Of a DNA stretch of 64,000 nucleotides, positions 8,094-19,202 are shown piece by piece. Position 1 is the stretch's first letter. Every line of letters begins with the position of its first letter. Position numbers and translations under genes: made by a program. The notes below the pieces were generated by a model. That model was not told the origin of the DNA and made no database searches. It saw nothing but the letters and a program-made list of their open reading frames with translations. The stretch is from Pulveribacter suum (GTDB taxonomy: Bacteria; Pseudomonadota; Gammaproteobacteria; Burkholderiales; Burkholderiaceae_C). Location of the stretch: assembly GCF_003013695.1 (NCBI RefSeq), contig NZ_CP027792.1, forward strand, positions 2,252,501 through 2,316,500, in the 5' to 3' direction.

Positions 8094-9341
8094 TCAGCCG
8101 AAAGCGCGCGCCAGCGCCTGCGCCAGGTCGGCGCGCAGGTCCTGCACATCCTCCAGCCCGACGCAAAAGCGCACCACCGTGCCGGCCGCCAGCTGCGGCG
8201 TGGCGCACCGGCGCATGGCCGCCAGCTCGTAGGGCACGACCAGGCTCATCGGCCCGCCCCAGCTGTAGCCCAGGCGAAACAGCTGCAGCGCGTCGCAAAA
8301 CGCGTCGACCTGCGCCTGCCCGTATTGCGCACCGATCACCACGCTGAACAGGCCGGCCGCCCCGCCCTGCCCGCCGAAGGCAGCGCCGCACAGCGCCTGC
8401 CAGTGGTCATGGCCGGGCGAGCCGGGCAGCGCCGGGTGCAGCACCTGGGCGATGGCCGGCTGCCCGGCCAGCCAGCGGGCCAGTTCGCGCGCGGCCTCGT
8501 CATGCGCGCGGTAGCGCAGGGCGATGCTGGGCAGCGCGCGCAGCACGGCCTCAGCGTCGTTGGCGCCCACCCCCAGCCCCAGGCGCATATGCGTCAGCTT
8601 GAGTTTCAGGTGCAGCGCCTGGTCGCGCGTGGTGATGCTGCCCATCAGCACATCGCCACCGCCGCTGGGGTATTTGGTCAGGGCGTGTACGGAGACATCC
8701 ACGCCCAGCGAGCCGTCGCCCAGCAGATCGAAAGGCGCAAAAGCCAGGCCAGCGCCCCAGGTGTTGTCCAGCGCGCAGGTCACCCCGCGCTCGCGGCAAA
8801 TGCGCACCTGGGCCGGCAGGTCGGGGAATTCCATGGTCACGGAGCCCGCCGCCTCCAGCCACACCAGCCGGGTGCGGTCGGTGATCTTGGCAGCCAGGTC
8901 CTGCGGGTCCAGCGGGTCGAAGACCCGGTGGGTGACGCCGTAGTGCGCCAGCTCCACCTCGGCCAGCGCCTTGTTGGGGCTGTAGGCGTTGTCGGGCAGC
9001 AGCACCTCGTCGCCCGCGCGCAGCAGGGCCAGGGCGACGGTGGAAATCGCTGCCAGGCCGCTGGGCGCCAGCAGGCACTGCAGGCCACCTTCGAGCGTGG
9101 CGATGCGCTCTTCCAGCTGGTAGGTGGTAGGAGTGCCGTGCAGGCCGTAGGTGTAGCTGGTCTTGTCCTTCCACTCGCGCGCGCGCATGGCGGCGACGTT
9201 GGGAAAGAGCACTGTGGAGGCCTTGTGTACCGCCGGCTGCAGCGCGGCAAAGCCCGCAGGCGGCGTGTATTCGTGGTGCACGAGCCGCGTGGGCAGCAAG
9301 AGGGGGACTTCGGGGGGTGCGTGGATGGGAGTCTGGCTCAT
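8094..9341 (-). CDS. metC: Cystathionine beta-lyase, PLP-dependent
   Basis: This 415-residue enzyme of the Cys/Met PLP family cleaves cystathionine to homocysteine, pyruvate and ammonia in methionine synthesis. The PLP-binding lysine is in VSVHALTKYPSGG. The N-terminal TYGLHGTPTTYQLE and the SYSWGGPMSL segment near the C-terminus are typical of the beta-lyase branch. ATG 9341 (MSQTPIHAPP) is preferred over a GTG two codons upstream. A perfect 12-base-pair hairpin lies about 13 bases before the start. Another enzyme of the same family, metY, is at 23 kb. Confidence 0.9.
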   Translation of the reverse strand: MSQTPIHAPPEVPLLLPTRLVHHEYTPPAGFAALQPAVHKASTVLFPNVAAMRAREWKDKTSYTYGLHGTPTTYQLEERIATLEGGLQCLLAPSGLAAISTVALALLRAGDEVLLPDNAYSPNKALAEVELAHYGVTHRVFDPLDPQDLAAKITDRTRLVWLEAAGSVTMEFPDLPAQVRICRERGVTCALDNTWGAGLAFAPFDLLGDGSLGVDVSVHALTKYPSGGGDVLMGSITTRDQALHLKLKLTHMRLGLGVGANDAEAVLRALPSIALRYRAHDEAARELARWLAGQPAIAQVLHPALPGSPGHDHWQALCGAAFGGQGGAAGLFSVVIGAQYGQAQVDAFCDALQLFRLGYSWGGPMSLVVPYELAAMRRCATPQLAAGTVVRFCVGLEDVQDLRADLAQALARAFG

Positions 9342-9353
9342 CCGCACATGGTA

Positions 9354-9384
9354 GCGGCCGGGCCTTCACAGCAGGCCCGGCCGC
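9354..9384. terminator. Perfect 12-bp hairpin between the BON lipoprotein and metC
   Basis: The arms GCGGCCGGGCCT and AGGCCCGGCCGC flank a 7-base loop. There is no T-run on either side. It could therefore be a structured metC leader rather than a classic intrinsic terminator. A second hairpin, with GGCGCC arms at about 9393-9416, overlaps the 3' end of the lipoprotein gene. Confidence 0.5.
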
Positions 9385-9407
9385 CGGGTTCAAGGCGCCT
9401 CAGGCCT

Positions 9408-10001
9408 TCAGGCGCCCGGGTTGATGGTCAGGTTGTTGACCACGCGCGTCACCCCTTCCACGCCCTGGGCAATCTGCGTGGCCCGCTCCTTGGCCACGGC
9501 GTTTTTGACCGGGCCGCTCAAGGTGACCACATGGTCCTTGGTGTCCACATCGATACGGATGGCGCTCAGCTCCGAATCCTTGGCCAGGCCGGCGTTGACG
9601 CGGGCGGTGATGCCGGCGTCTTCAACCGCAGCCTTGGCGTTGGCCGTCACCTCGCGCGTATCGGCCTTGGTCTGCTCGCTGGTTGCGTGCATCTTCTCGC
9701 GCGCTTCCTGCGTCATCTCCTCGGTCTTGACGCGGGCGTCATGGGCCGCCGCTTCCGTCTTTGCGCGTGCTTCCTGCGCTGCATCCTGCATATCGACCTT
9801 GGCGTTGTGCGCGGCAGCCTCGGTCTTGACCTTGGCGTCCTGCGCCGTGGCTTCGGTCTTGGCAATGGCGGAATCGAGCTTCTGTCCGGCCGTGCGATCG
9901 TCGTTCTTGTCGCACGCGGCCAGGCCCAGAGCCAGGGCAACGGCGGCGGCCAGGGTGGCAGTGCGCAGCAGCGGGGTATTTTTGGTGTGGCTGGTGTTCA
10001 T
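9408..10001 (-). CDS. BON-domain lipoprotein with Ala/Lys-rich amphipathic repeats
   Basis: This 197-residue protein has a lipoprotein signal peptide ending LGLAAC, with the lipid-modified Cys at 30. A long helical stretch follows (about 38-125) of loosely repeated units such as AKVKTEAAAHNAKV and ARAKTEAAAHDARV, resembling LEA or apolipoprotein repeats. A BON domain ends the protein (about 125-197, with VTLSGPVKNAVAKERA), a fold that binds phospholipid membranes as in OsmY and DolP. This suggests a periplasmic, envelope-stress role; that is inference. ATG 10001 has AAGGAG well placed upstream. Confidence 0.85.
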   Translation of the reverse strand: MNTSHTKNTPLLRTATLAAAVALALGLAACDKNDDRTAGQKLDSAIAKTEATAQDAKVKTEAAAHNAKVDMQDAAQEARAKTEAAAHDARVKTEEMTQEAREKMHATSEQTKADTREVTANAKAAVEDAGITARVNAGLAKDSELSAIRIDVDTKDHVVTLSGPVKNAVAKERATQIAQGVEGVTRVVNNLTINPGA

Positions 10002-10127
10002 GAAGGTTCTCCTTCCGGTGGACATGCCGGCTACTGTAGAAACGCCGCCGCGCGCAAGCGGGTCGGAGATGGCCGAATCACCGGTAGGACAAGTGCGGCA
10101 CGCCTCGCGCCGGGCCGGCGGCGGCGC

Positions 10128-10133
10128 CACAAT
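10128..10133 (+). promoter_or_regulatory. -10-like element just upstream of the SulP gene
   Basis: CACAAT lies 9 bases before the ATG at 10143. No Shine-Dalgarno sequence is visible. It fits the close-spaced pattern also seen at rlmB, rlhA, map and the DUF454 gene. Confidence 0.35.
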
Positions 10134-10142
10134 CCCCTCTCC

Positions 10143-11834
10143 ATGCACCTTCCCGCCCTGCAACGCTGGCTGCCTTTTCTGGCCTGGCCCCGCCCCACGG
10201 CCGAGCTGCTGCGTGGCGAATTCTGGGCGGGCTTGACCGTGGGGCTGATGCTGGTGCCTCAGGGCGTGGCCTATGCCCACCTGGCCGGCATGCCGCTGGT
10301 CACCGGCATTTACGCCTCGCTGGTGCCGGCGCTCATCGCCGTGCTGTGGAGCTCGTCCACCCGCCTGGGCGTGGGCCCCACGGCGCTGACCAGCTTGCTG
10401 ATCGGCGCCTCGCTCACCGGCCTGGCGGAGCCCGGCAGCGCCCACTGGGTGCAGCTGGCGGTGTGGATGGCGCTGCTGTCGGGCCTGCTGCAGCTGAGCC
10501 TGGGCGTGATGCGTTTTGGCTGGCTGCTCAACCTGGTCACCTCGCCGGTGCTGGGCAGCTTCACGCAGGCGGCGGCGCTCTTGATCCTGGCCTCGCAGCT
10601 GCCCGCCCTGCTGGGCCTGCGCACTACCTGGCACGCCCTGCTGCAGGCGCCCTCGCTGCACCACTTCGACCTGCGCGCCATGGCCTTTGGGCTGGGCAGC
10701 CTGGTCCTTTTGATGCTGGCGCGGCGCTGGCGCTCGGGCTTTCCCGCGGCCATGGTGGTCATCGCCTTGGCGGCCCTGGCCAGCTGGGCCATGGGCTTTG
10801 CCGATGCCGACGGCGCCGTGGTGGGCCACGTGCCTGCGGGCCTGCCGTCGCTGTACCTGCCCGGCTGGCTGCCCTGGGAGGAGTTCAGCTCGCTCACGCT
10901 GCCGGTGCTGGTCATCACGCTGGTGAGCTTCCTGGAAACGGCCTCCAGCGCCAAGGTGGACCATGCGCGCGGCGGCACCCGCTGGAACAAGAACCAGGAC
11001 CTGATCGCCCACGGCATGGCCAAGATGAGCTCGGGCCTGTGCGGCGCCTTTGCCACCAGCGCCTCGTTCTCGCGCTCGGCCATTAATCTGTATGCCGGTG
11101 CCAAAAGCGGCTGGGCGACGCTGTTCGCCCTGCTGCTGGTGCTGGCCACGCTGCTGTGGCTCACCCCCGCGCTCTACCACGTGCCGCAGGCGGTGCTCGC
11201 CGCCGTGGTCGTGACGGCCGTCACCGGGCTCATCCAGCCGATCGGCATGCTGCGCCTGTGGCCGGTGTCGCGGGTGGAGACCACCATCGGATTGACCACC
11301 TTCGTGCTGACCCTGGCCAGCGCCCCGCGCCTGTACTGGGGCGTGCTGGCGGGGCTGGTCATGAACCTGTCGCACTTCCTGTACCTGCGCCTGCACCCGC
11401 GCATCATCGAAGTCGGCCTGCACCCGGACGGCAGCCTGCGCGATCGCCACCTGTGGCAACTGGCCCCGCTGGCGCCGCAGGTGCTGGCCCTGCGCATGGA
11501 CGCGGAACTGGACTTTGCCTCTGCCGCCGCGCTGGAGCAGCGCGTGGCCGACGAGCTGGCCGCCCGGCCCGAGCTGCGCGAGCTGGCCCTGTTCGCGCTG
11601 TCCATCAACCGCATCGACGTGACTGGCGTGGAAGCCTTCATGCGCCTGCGCGCGCTGATGCAAAGCCGCGGCGGCGCGCTGCACGTGGCCGGGCTGAAAC
11701 TGCCCGTGCAGCGCACGCTGGAGCGTGCCGGCGTGCTGCGAGAGGGCCCTGAACTGCGCGCCTGGCGCACTGACGCCGAAGCCATCGCGGCGTTGCAAGC
11801 GAGCGACACCCGGGAGCCCGCAGTGGCAAGCTAG
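10143..11834 (+). CDS. SulP family inorganic anion transporter with STAS domain
   Basis: This 563-residue transporter of the SLC26/SulP family moves sulfate, bicarbonate or other anions across the inner membrane. The N-terminal signature (GLMLVPQGVAYAHLAGMP) is clear, followed by 12-14 membrane segments. A cytoplasmic STAS domain occupies about 440-550 (ending in MQSRGGALHVAGL). ATG 10143 starts MHLPALQRWLPFLAWPRP, as many betaproteobacterial SulP proteins do. The substrate is not readable from sequence. The gene lies close to the GGDEF gene but has its own promoter-like element. Confidence 0.88.
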   Translation: MHLPALQRWLPFLAWPRPTAELLRGEFWAGLTVGLMLVPQGVAYAHLAGMPLVTGIYASLVPALIAVLWSSSTRLGVGPTALTSLLIGASLTGLAEPGSAHWVQLAVWMALLSGLLQLSLGVMRFGWLLNLVTSPVLGSFTQAAALLILASQLPALLGLRTTWHALLQAPSLHHFDLRAMAFGLGSLVLLMLARRWRSGFPAAMVVIALAALASWAMGFADADGAVVGHVPAGLPSLYLPGWLPWEEFSSLTLPVLVITLVSFLETASSAKVDHARGGTRWNKNQDLIAHGMAKMSSGLCGAFATSASFSRSAINLYAGAKSGWATLFALLLVLATLLWLTPALYHVPQAVLAAVVVTAVTGLIQPIGMLRLWPVSRVETTIGLTTFVLTLASAPRLYWGVLAGLVMNLSHFLYLRLHPRIIEVGLHPDGSLRDRHLWQLAPLAPQVLALRMDAELDFASAAALEQRVADELAARPELRELALFALSINRIDVTGVEAFMRLRALMQSRGGALHVAGLKLPVQRTLERAGVLREGPELRAWRTDAEAIAALQASDTREPAVAS

Positions 11835-11871
11835 CGCTGCTAAACTGCAGCCAGATTATTTGTTTCTTTTT

Positions 11872-12645
11872 GTGTCCACTTCCGCGTCCCTTGCCTCGGT
11901 CAATCTGAAGGACCTGCAGCTATCCACGGCCCATGCGCTGGTGGCGCAGTCGCTGGGCGGAGACGCGGCGCTGCGCGGGCGCGTGCCGCGCGAATACCTG
12001 CAGGCGCTGATCGACGGGCTGTGCGATCTGTCGCTGAAAGACCCACTCACTGGCCTGCCCAACCGCCGCTTCATCCGCGCCGTGCTCGACAGCGAGATCG
12101 ACCGCGTGGCCCGCTCGGGCGAGGCGGCGCTGCTGCTGATGCTGGACATCGACCACTTCAAGCAGGTCAACGACCGCCACGGCCACGGCGCGGGCGACGT
12201 GGTGCTGCAGGTCGTCGCCCAGACGCTGCAGACCTGCCTGCGGCCCATGGACACTGTGGCGCGCTACGGCGGCGAAGAGTTCGCCATCGTCCTGCCCGCC
12301 TGCCAGTTCGGTTTCGGCCGCGTGGTGGCTGAGCGCGTGCGCCGCGCTGTCGAGGCCACGCCGATCGCCATTTCGCCCAGCCTCACCGTCCACGTCACGG
12401 TAAGCATCGGCGGCGCCTTCGCGCTGCAGTGGATCCGCAGCACCGTGCCCCTGTGGGCCGAGCGCGCCGACGCCGAGCTGTACAAGGCCAAGGCCGGCGG
12501 GCGCAACCGCATCAGCATCGAAGAGCAGCCCGACAGCACCGTGACGGCCGAAGAGAAAAGCATGCTGTTCGGCCCCCTATACACTCCATCGGGCTGGGGC
12601 GAGCTGCCCCCGCCGCTCGACCCGCCTGCATACAGCGCCTACTGA
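11872..12645 (+). CDS. Diguanylate cyclase (GGDEF domain)
   Basis: This 257-residue protein makes cyclic di-GMP from two GTP. The GGDEF domain covers about 52-210: DPLTGLPNRR at 57-66, the GGEEF active site at 133-137, and an intact inhibitory-site RPMD at 124-127, five residues before it. It therefore looks both active and feedback-inhibited. About 50 N-terminal residues have no recognised sensor domain. The start is uncertain: GTG 11872 is the most plausible because no in-frame ATG lies near the domain. The FlhG/MinD-like ATPase starts 6 bases after the stop, so the two are probably one operon. Confidence 0.85.
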   Translation: MSTSASLASVNLKDLQLSTAHALVAQSLGGDAALRGRVPREYLQALIDGLCDLSLKDPLTGLPNRRFIRAVLDSEIDRVARSGEAALLLMLDIDHFKQVNDRHGHGAGDVVLQVVAQTLQTCLRPMDTVARYGGEEFAIVLPACQFGFGRVVAERVRRAVEATPIAISPSLTVHVTVSIGGAFALQWIRSTVPLWAERADAELYKAKAGGRNRISIEEQPDSTVTAEEKSMLFGPLYTPSGWGELPPPLDPPAYSAY

Positions 12646-12651
12646 AAGACG

Positions 12652-13509
12652 ATGATGAACGACGCGCTGTCGCCCCCCTCTTCCGCCCCCGCCACCCCGC
12701 CCGCCGCCCTGGCGCCCCTGCCCGGGCCGCTGGCCGCACGCATCATTGCCGTGACCAGCGGCAAGGGCGGCGTGGGCAAGACCTTCGTGTCGGCCAACCT
12801 GGCCGCCGCCCTGACGCGGCGCGGTTACCGCGTGCTGGTGCTGGATGCCGACCTGGGGCTGGCCAACCTGGACGTGGTGCTGAACCTGCACCCCAAGGTC
12901 ACGCTGCACGACGTGTTCACCGGCAAGGCCCAGCTGGACGACGCCGTGATCGAGGCCCCCGGCGGCTTTTCCGTGGTGCTGGCCGGCTCGGGCATGGTGG
13001 AGTATTCGCGCCTGACGCCGGCCGTGCGCAGCGAGTTCCTGAACGTCATCCAGACCCTGGCGCCGCGCTTTGACGTGGTGCTGCTGGACACCGGCGCCGG
13101 TATCTCCGACGTGGTGCTGTTTTCCGTCTCGCTAGCCTCGGAGGTGCTGATCGTGGCCACGCCGGAACCGACCTCGCTGACCGACGCCTACGCCGCCATC
13201 AAGGTGCTGGCCACGCAGCAAAAGCGCCAGCAGGTGCGCCTGGTGGTCAACCAGGCCGCGCGCCCGGGCGACGGCCGCGCCATCACCAGCCAGCTGCAGC
13301 AGGTGCTGGACCGCTTCGTCACCACCGACTCCGGCCGGCCCATGCGCCTGGTGCACATGGGCGACATCCCGGCCGACATGTCGGTGCGCGACGCCGTCAT
13401 GCGCCGCCAGCTGCTGATGCTGCACATGCCCGGCTGCCCCGCGGCGCTGGCCATCGCCCAGCTGGCCAGCAAGGTGGACACGACGCTGCTGGCGCCCAAG
13501 GGCGCCTGA
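12652..13509 (+). CDS. MinD/FlhG-like deviant-Walker ATPase
   Basis: This 285-residue P-loop ATPase belongs to the ParA/MinD superfamily. The deviant Walker A is SGKGGVGKT (about 36-44). A DADLGLANLDVVL segment and the switch region LLDTGAGISDVVL are clear, the latter matching the FlhG/FleN/YlxH branch. FlhG proteins set flagellar number or position. Here there are no flagellar genes nearby; the partner is a GGDEF protein immediately upstream. A short Pro/Ala-rich N-tail replaces the usual FleQ-binding extension. It may localise another complex; the target is unknown. Confidence 0.82.
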   Translation: MMNDALSPPSSAPATPPAALAPLPGPLAARIIAVTSGKGGVGKTFVSANLAAALTRRGYRVLVLDADLGLANLDVVLNLHPKVTLHDVFTGKAQLDDAVIEAPGGFSVVLAGSGMVEYSRLTPAVRSEFLNVIQTLAPRFDVVLLDTGAGISDVVLFSVSLASEVLIVATPEPTSLTDAYAAIKVLATQQKRQQVRLVVNQAARPGDGRAITSQLQQVLDRFVTTDSGRPMRLVHMGDIPADMSVRDAVMRRQLLMLHMPGCPAALAIAQLASKVDTTLLAPKGA

Positions 13510-13527
13510 GCCGTCTAGCTCCTAAAA

Positions 13528-13566
13528 AGATAGCTGCCAGCGCTTGCTGCATAAGCGCTGGAGCCA
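13528..13566 (+). repeat. Dispersed palindromic repeat, intergenic copy
   Basis: GATAGCTGCCAGCGCTTG is followed by the complementary AAGCGCTGGAGCC, giving a stem of about 10 base pairs. It lies between the convergent FlhG-like and chemoreceptor genes, with T-rich sequence after it. Confidence 0.75.
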
Positions 13567-13602
13567 CTTTTCATATCAATTTTTCCTGGTGATCAGAAGG
13601 GG

Positions 13603-15156
13603 TTACGCCAGCCGCAGCGTGCGGCTGTCGCCGCCGGCCACGCGGAAGCGGTCCACCGTGCCAGCCAACACTTGGGCCTGCTGGCTCAGCGACTGGGCGG
13701 CAGCGTAGGCCTCTTCCACCAATGCGGCGTTTTGCTGCGTACCCTGATCCATCTGGGCCACGGCCTGGTTGATCTGGGCGATGCCAGCGCTTTGCTGGGC
13801 ACTGGCCGCGCTGATCTCGGCCATCATGGCAGTCACGCGCTGCACGCCCTCAACGATCTCATCCATGGTGGTGCCGGCATGCCGCACCAGCGCCGTGCCC
13901 TCGCCCACCTTGGCCACCGAGTCGTCGATCAGGGCCTTGATTTCCTTGGCCGCACCGGCGCTGCGCTGCGCCAGGGTGCGCACCTCGGCCGCCACCACGG
14001 CAAAGCCACGGCCCTGCTCGCCGGCGCGCGCGGCCTCCACTGCTGCATTCAGGGCCAGGATGTTGGTCTGGAAAGCAATAGAGTCGATCACGCCAATGAT
14101 GTCCACGATCTTGCGTGACGAGACATCAATGCCGCCCATGGTCTCCACCACCTGCTGCACAACAGTGCCTCCGCGTTGGGCGACCCGCGAGGCCGCCTGG
14201 CCCAACTCGTTGGCGCGGCGGGCATTCTCGGCGTTTTGCTGCACCGTGGAGGTCAGCTGTTCCATCGACGCCGCCGTCTCCTGCAAGGCACTTGCCTGCG
14301 CTTCGGTGCGCGAGGACAGGTCGCTGTTGCCCGCGGCGATCTCGGCCGAAGCCGTGGTGATGGAGTTGGTGCTGTCACGCACTTGGCCGACCAGCAAGGC
14401 CAAACTGTCGCGCATCACGCGCACAGCGTGCAGCAGGCTGGCCTGGTCGCCGGGCCGGGTCTGCACATCGATGGTGAGGTTGCCCCCGGCGATTTGGTGC
14501 ACCACTTCGGCCGTGTATTGCGGCTCACCGCCCAGCTGGCGCGTGAGGGTGCGCAGCATGCCCCAGGCCAGCGCGCACACGGCCAGCAGCAGCGCACCGC
14601 TGATGGACAACAGCACGGCCGTGTTGCGCCAGAAGGCGCTCTCGATGTCGTCCACGTAGTCGCCGTAGCCAATGATCCAGTCCCACGGCTCGAACTTGAT
14701 AATGGCGTAAAGCTTGTCCACCTCTTGCTTCACGCCGGGGCGCGTCCCCTTGGCCATTACGGTGCCGATGGTTGTGCCCTGCAGCGCGGCGCGGTAGCGC
14801 TCGCCGGCGGCGCGGCCCACGTTGGCGTCCACGATGCCCACACGCTTGGGGTTGGGGTGCACCTGGTTCACATCATCGCTGTAGCCGCGCACGAAGAAAT
14901 ACTTATCGTCCTTGTGGAAGCTGGCTATGGCCGCCTTGGCCTGCTTGAGCGCGTCCTCGCGCGACAGCTCACCGGCCTTCTCGCGGTCATGGGCCTTCTG
15001 CGCGGCCGCATGGGCCAACAGCACCAGGTTGGACAGTTCTGTAGTGCGCTCCTTCAGCATGGTCTGGCGGAGCGTGGTTACCGCCACCAGGGACAGCACT
15101 ACCAAGCCTAGCAAGGTAGTGCCGCACAGCAGCAGGATTCGGGTACGGAGCTTCAT
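13603..15156 (-). CDS. Methyl-accepting chemotaxis protein with periplasmic single Cache domain
   Basis: This 517-residue chemoreceptor starts at ATG 15156 ([10 protein letters not shown]). The first membrane helix is at about 7-29. A periplasmic sCache_2-type sensor follows (about 35-185, with [13 protein letters not shown] and [14 protein letters not shown]), then TM2 at about 190-212 and a HAMP region. The signalling domain has the hairpin tip [20 protein letters not shown] and a [10 protein letters not shown] segment near the end. It relays ligand binding to CheA/CheW. Small organic acids are common ligands of this sensor class, but the ligand here is unknown. No che genes are nearby. Confidence 0.92.
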   Translation of the reverse strand: MKLRTRILLLCGTTLLGLVVLSLVAVTTLRQTMLKERTTELSNLVLLAHAAAQKAHDREKAGELSREDALKQAKAAIASFHKDDKYFFVRGYSDDVNQVHPNPKRVGIVDANVGRAAGERYRAALQGTTIGTVMAKGTRPGVKQEVDKLYAIIKFEPWDWIIGYGDYVDDIESAFWRNTAVLLSISGALLLAVCALAWGMLRTLTRQLGGEPQYTAEVVHQIAGGNLTIDVQTRPGDQASLLHAVRVMRDSLALLVGQVRDSTNSITTASAEIAAGNSDLSSRTEAQASALQETAASMEQLTSTVQQNAENARRANELGQAASRVAQRGGTVVQQVVETMGGIDVSSRKIVDIIGVIDSIAFQTNILALNAAVEAARAGEQGRGFAVVAAEVRTLAQRSAGAAKEIKALIDDSVAKVGEGTALVRHAGTTMDEIVEGVQRVTAMMAEISAASAQQSAGIAQINQAVAQMDQGTQQNAALVEEAYAAAQSLSQQAQVLAGTVDRFRVAGGDSRTLRLA

Positions 15157-15304
15157 GGGTTTTCTTGAGCGGAATCGAGCGAAATCGGGAAATCCATTAT
15201 GTACCGAACTGTAAAAATGTGTTCGCCATACAAAATTTCCACACCCTTTAGCCAACCATCGGCCCGCACCCGCAAGTACGCTGGCACAGCGGCCAGCCCT
15301 GGCC

Positions 15305-16291
15305 TCAATGCACGTGGCCCCAATACAGCAGCGCGTCGCGCCCTTCCGCCGACAGCGAAACCTGTGCGCCCACCGGCAGCAGCACCTTGGTCGGCACGTG
15401 GCCGAACGGCAGGTTGGTCAGCACGGGCACCTTGACCTGGGTGCGCAGCCAGTCCACCACGCTTTGCAGCTTGAAGCCCTTGTCGTGCGCGGTGAGCTGG
15501 AAGTCGTTGAACTGGCCCAGCACGATGGCCTTCTGCCGCTTCAGCACACCGGCATGCAACAGCTGGGTCAGCAGCCGCTCGATGCGGTAGGGGTGCTCGC
15601 CCACGTCCTCCAGGAACAGGACGCCGCCTTCGACCTGCGGCAGCCAGGGCGTGCCGACCAGCGAGCACAGCACGGCCAGGTTGCCGCCCCACAGCTGCGC
15701 CTGCTTCACATAGATGTCGCGCACGGCCGGCTTGCCGTCCGCCAGGGGCTTTTCGCGGTGCATGCGCCAGCCGCTGCCCTCGCCGTGGCCGGTCAGCAGA
15801 TCCTCGAAGCAGGCCAGCATGATCTCGTCGGGCTCTCCCGCCACGCCCAGGTCGCCCACCAGCGCCGGGCCGGCCCAGCTGACGGCGCCGGTCTGGGCCA
15901 GCAAGGCCAGCTGCAGCGCGGTGAAGTCGCTCACGCCCACCAGGCGCAGGCCCTTGTCCACGGCCTTGGCAAGCTGCTTGTAGCGGATGGCCGGCAGCAG
16001 CCGCGTGAGGCCGTAGCCGCCGCGCGAGATCAGCGCCACGTCGGCGCCGCTGGCAGCCGCGCGGTGGATGGCGGCCAAGCGCGTGGCGTCGTCGCCGGCA
16101 AAGCGGGTGTGGCTGGCCAGGGCATCCGGGTCCACCTCGACCTGGTGGCCCAGGGCCTCCAGGCGCGCCACGCCGCGGCGAAAGGCGGCCCTGTCGCGCA
16201 CCGCGCCCGAAGGGGAATAGATGTAGATGTGCTGCGCGCCGTGGTTGTGGGTGCAGGCGGCGTGGTCGTGATCGTCGTGGTCGTGCGGCAA
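15305..16291 (-). CDS. ldcA: Muramoyltetrapeptide LD-carboxypeptidase (S66 family) with His-rich N-terminus
   Basis: This 328-residue serine peptidase of family S66 removes the terminal D-Ala from tetrapeptide in murein recycling. [13 protein letters not shown] and the nucleophile Ser121 in [11 protein letters not shown] are present; the Glu/His pair lies further on. The first 21 residues hold seven His plus Asp and Cys ([20 protein letters not shown]), an unusual possible metal-binding tail. It follows the tadA fusion gene by 9 bases and is probably in the same transcript. Confidence 0.88.
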   Translation of the reverse strand: MPHDHDDHDHAACTHNHGAQHIYIYSPSGAVRDRAAFRRGVARLEALGHQVEVDPDALASHTRFAGDDATRLAAIHRAAASGADVALISRGGYGLTRLLPAIRYKQLAKAVDKGLRLVGVSDFTALQLALLAQTGAVSWAGPALVGDLGVAGEPDEIMLACFEDLLTGHGEGSGWRMHREKPLADGKPAVRDIYVKQAQLWGGNLAVLCSLVGTPWLPQVEGGVLFLEDVGEHPYRIERLLTQLLHAGVLKRQKAIVLGQFNDFQLTAHDKGFKLQSVVDWLRTQVKVPVLTNLPFGHVPTKVLLPVGAQVSLSAEGRDALLYWGHVH

Positions 16292-16300
16292 GGCGGTGTG

Positions 16301-19007
<2,707 letters not shown>

Positions 19008-19187
19008 GGTCTGTAGTGAAGAGATGCGCGCTGGCGGCGGCCGCCATCGTATGCCGGCGCGGCAACGCGTCCATGTAGGCGGGCAGGCAGCGGCGACGGC
19101 GCCGCCACACCAGGGAAAACCCGCAATTGTGCCGCACGCCCGGGGCCGCTCCACGGCCCTGCGCGGGCAGGCAAAAGGTCGCGCTGG

Positions 19188-19193
19188 GATAAT
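19188..19193 (+). promoter_or_regulatory. -10-like element just upstream of rlhA
   Basis: GATAAT lies 9 bases before the ATG at 19203 (context GGGATAATCCGCGCCCT). A transcript would start two to three bases from the start codon or at it. No Shine-Dalgarno sequence is present. Confidence 0.5.
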
Positions 19194-19202
19194 CCGCGCC
19201 CT

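Noticed and set aside
8325..11834. A very long open frame covering metC, the BON lipoprotein and the SulP gene
   Set aside because: Only 10143-11834 matches a protein family. The upstream part is antisense to two clear genes and is open because high GC content makes stops rare.
15157..15304. Sigma-28 promoter for the chemoreceptor gene
   Set aside because: A TAAAG-like start is present, but the GCCGATAA part at the right spacing is missing.
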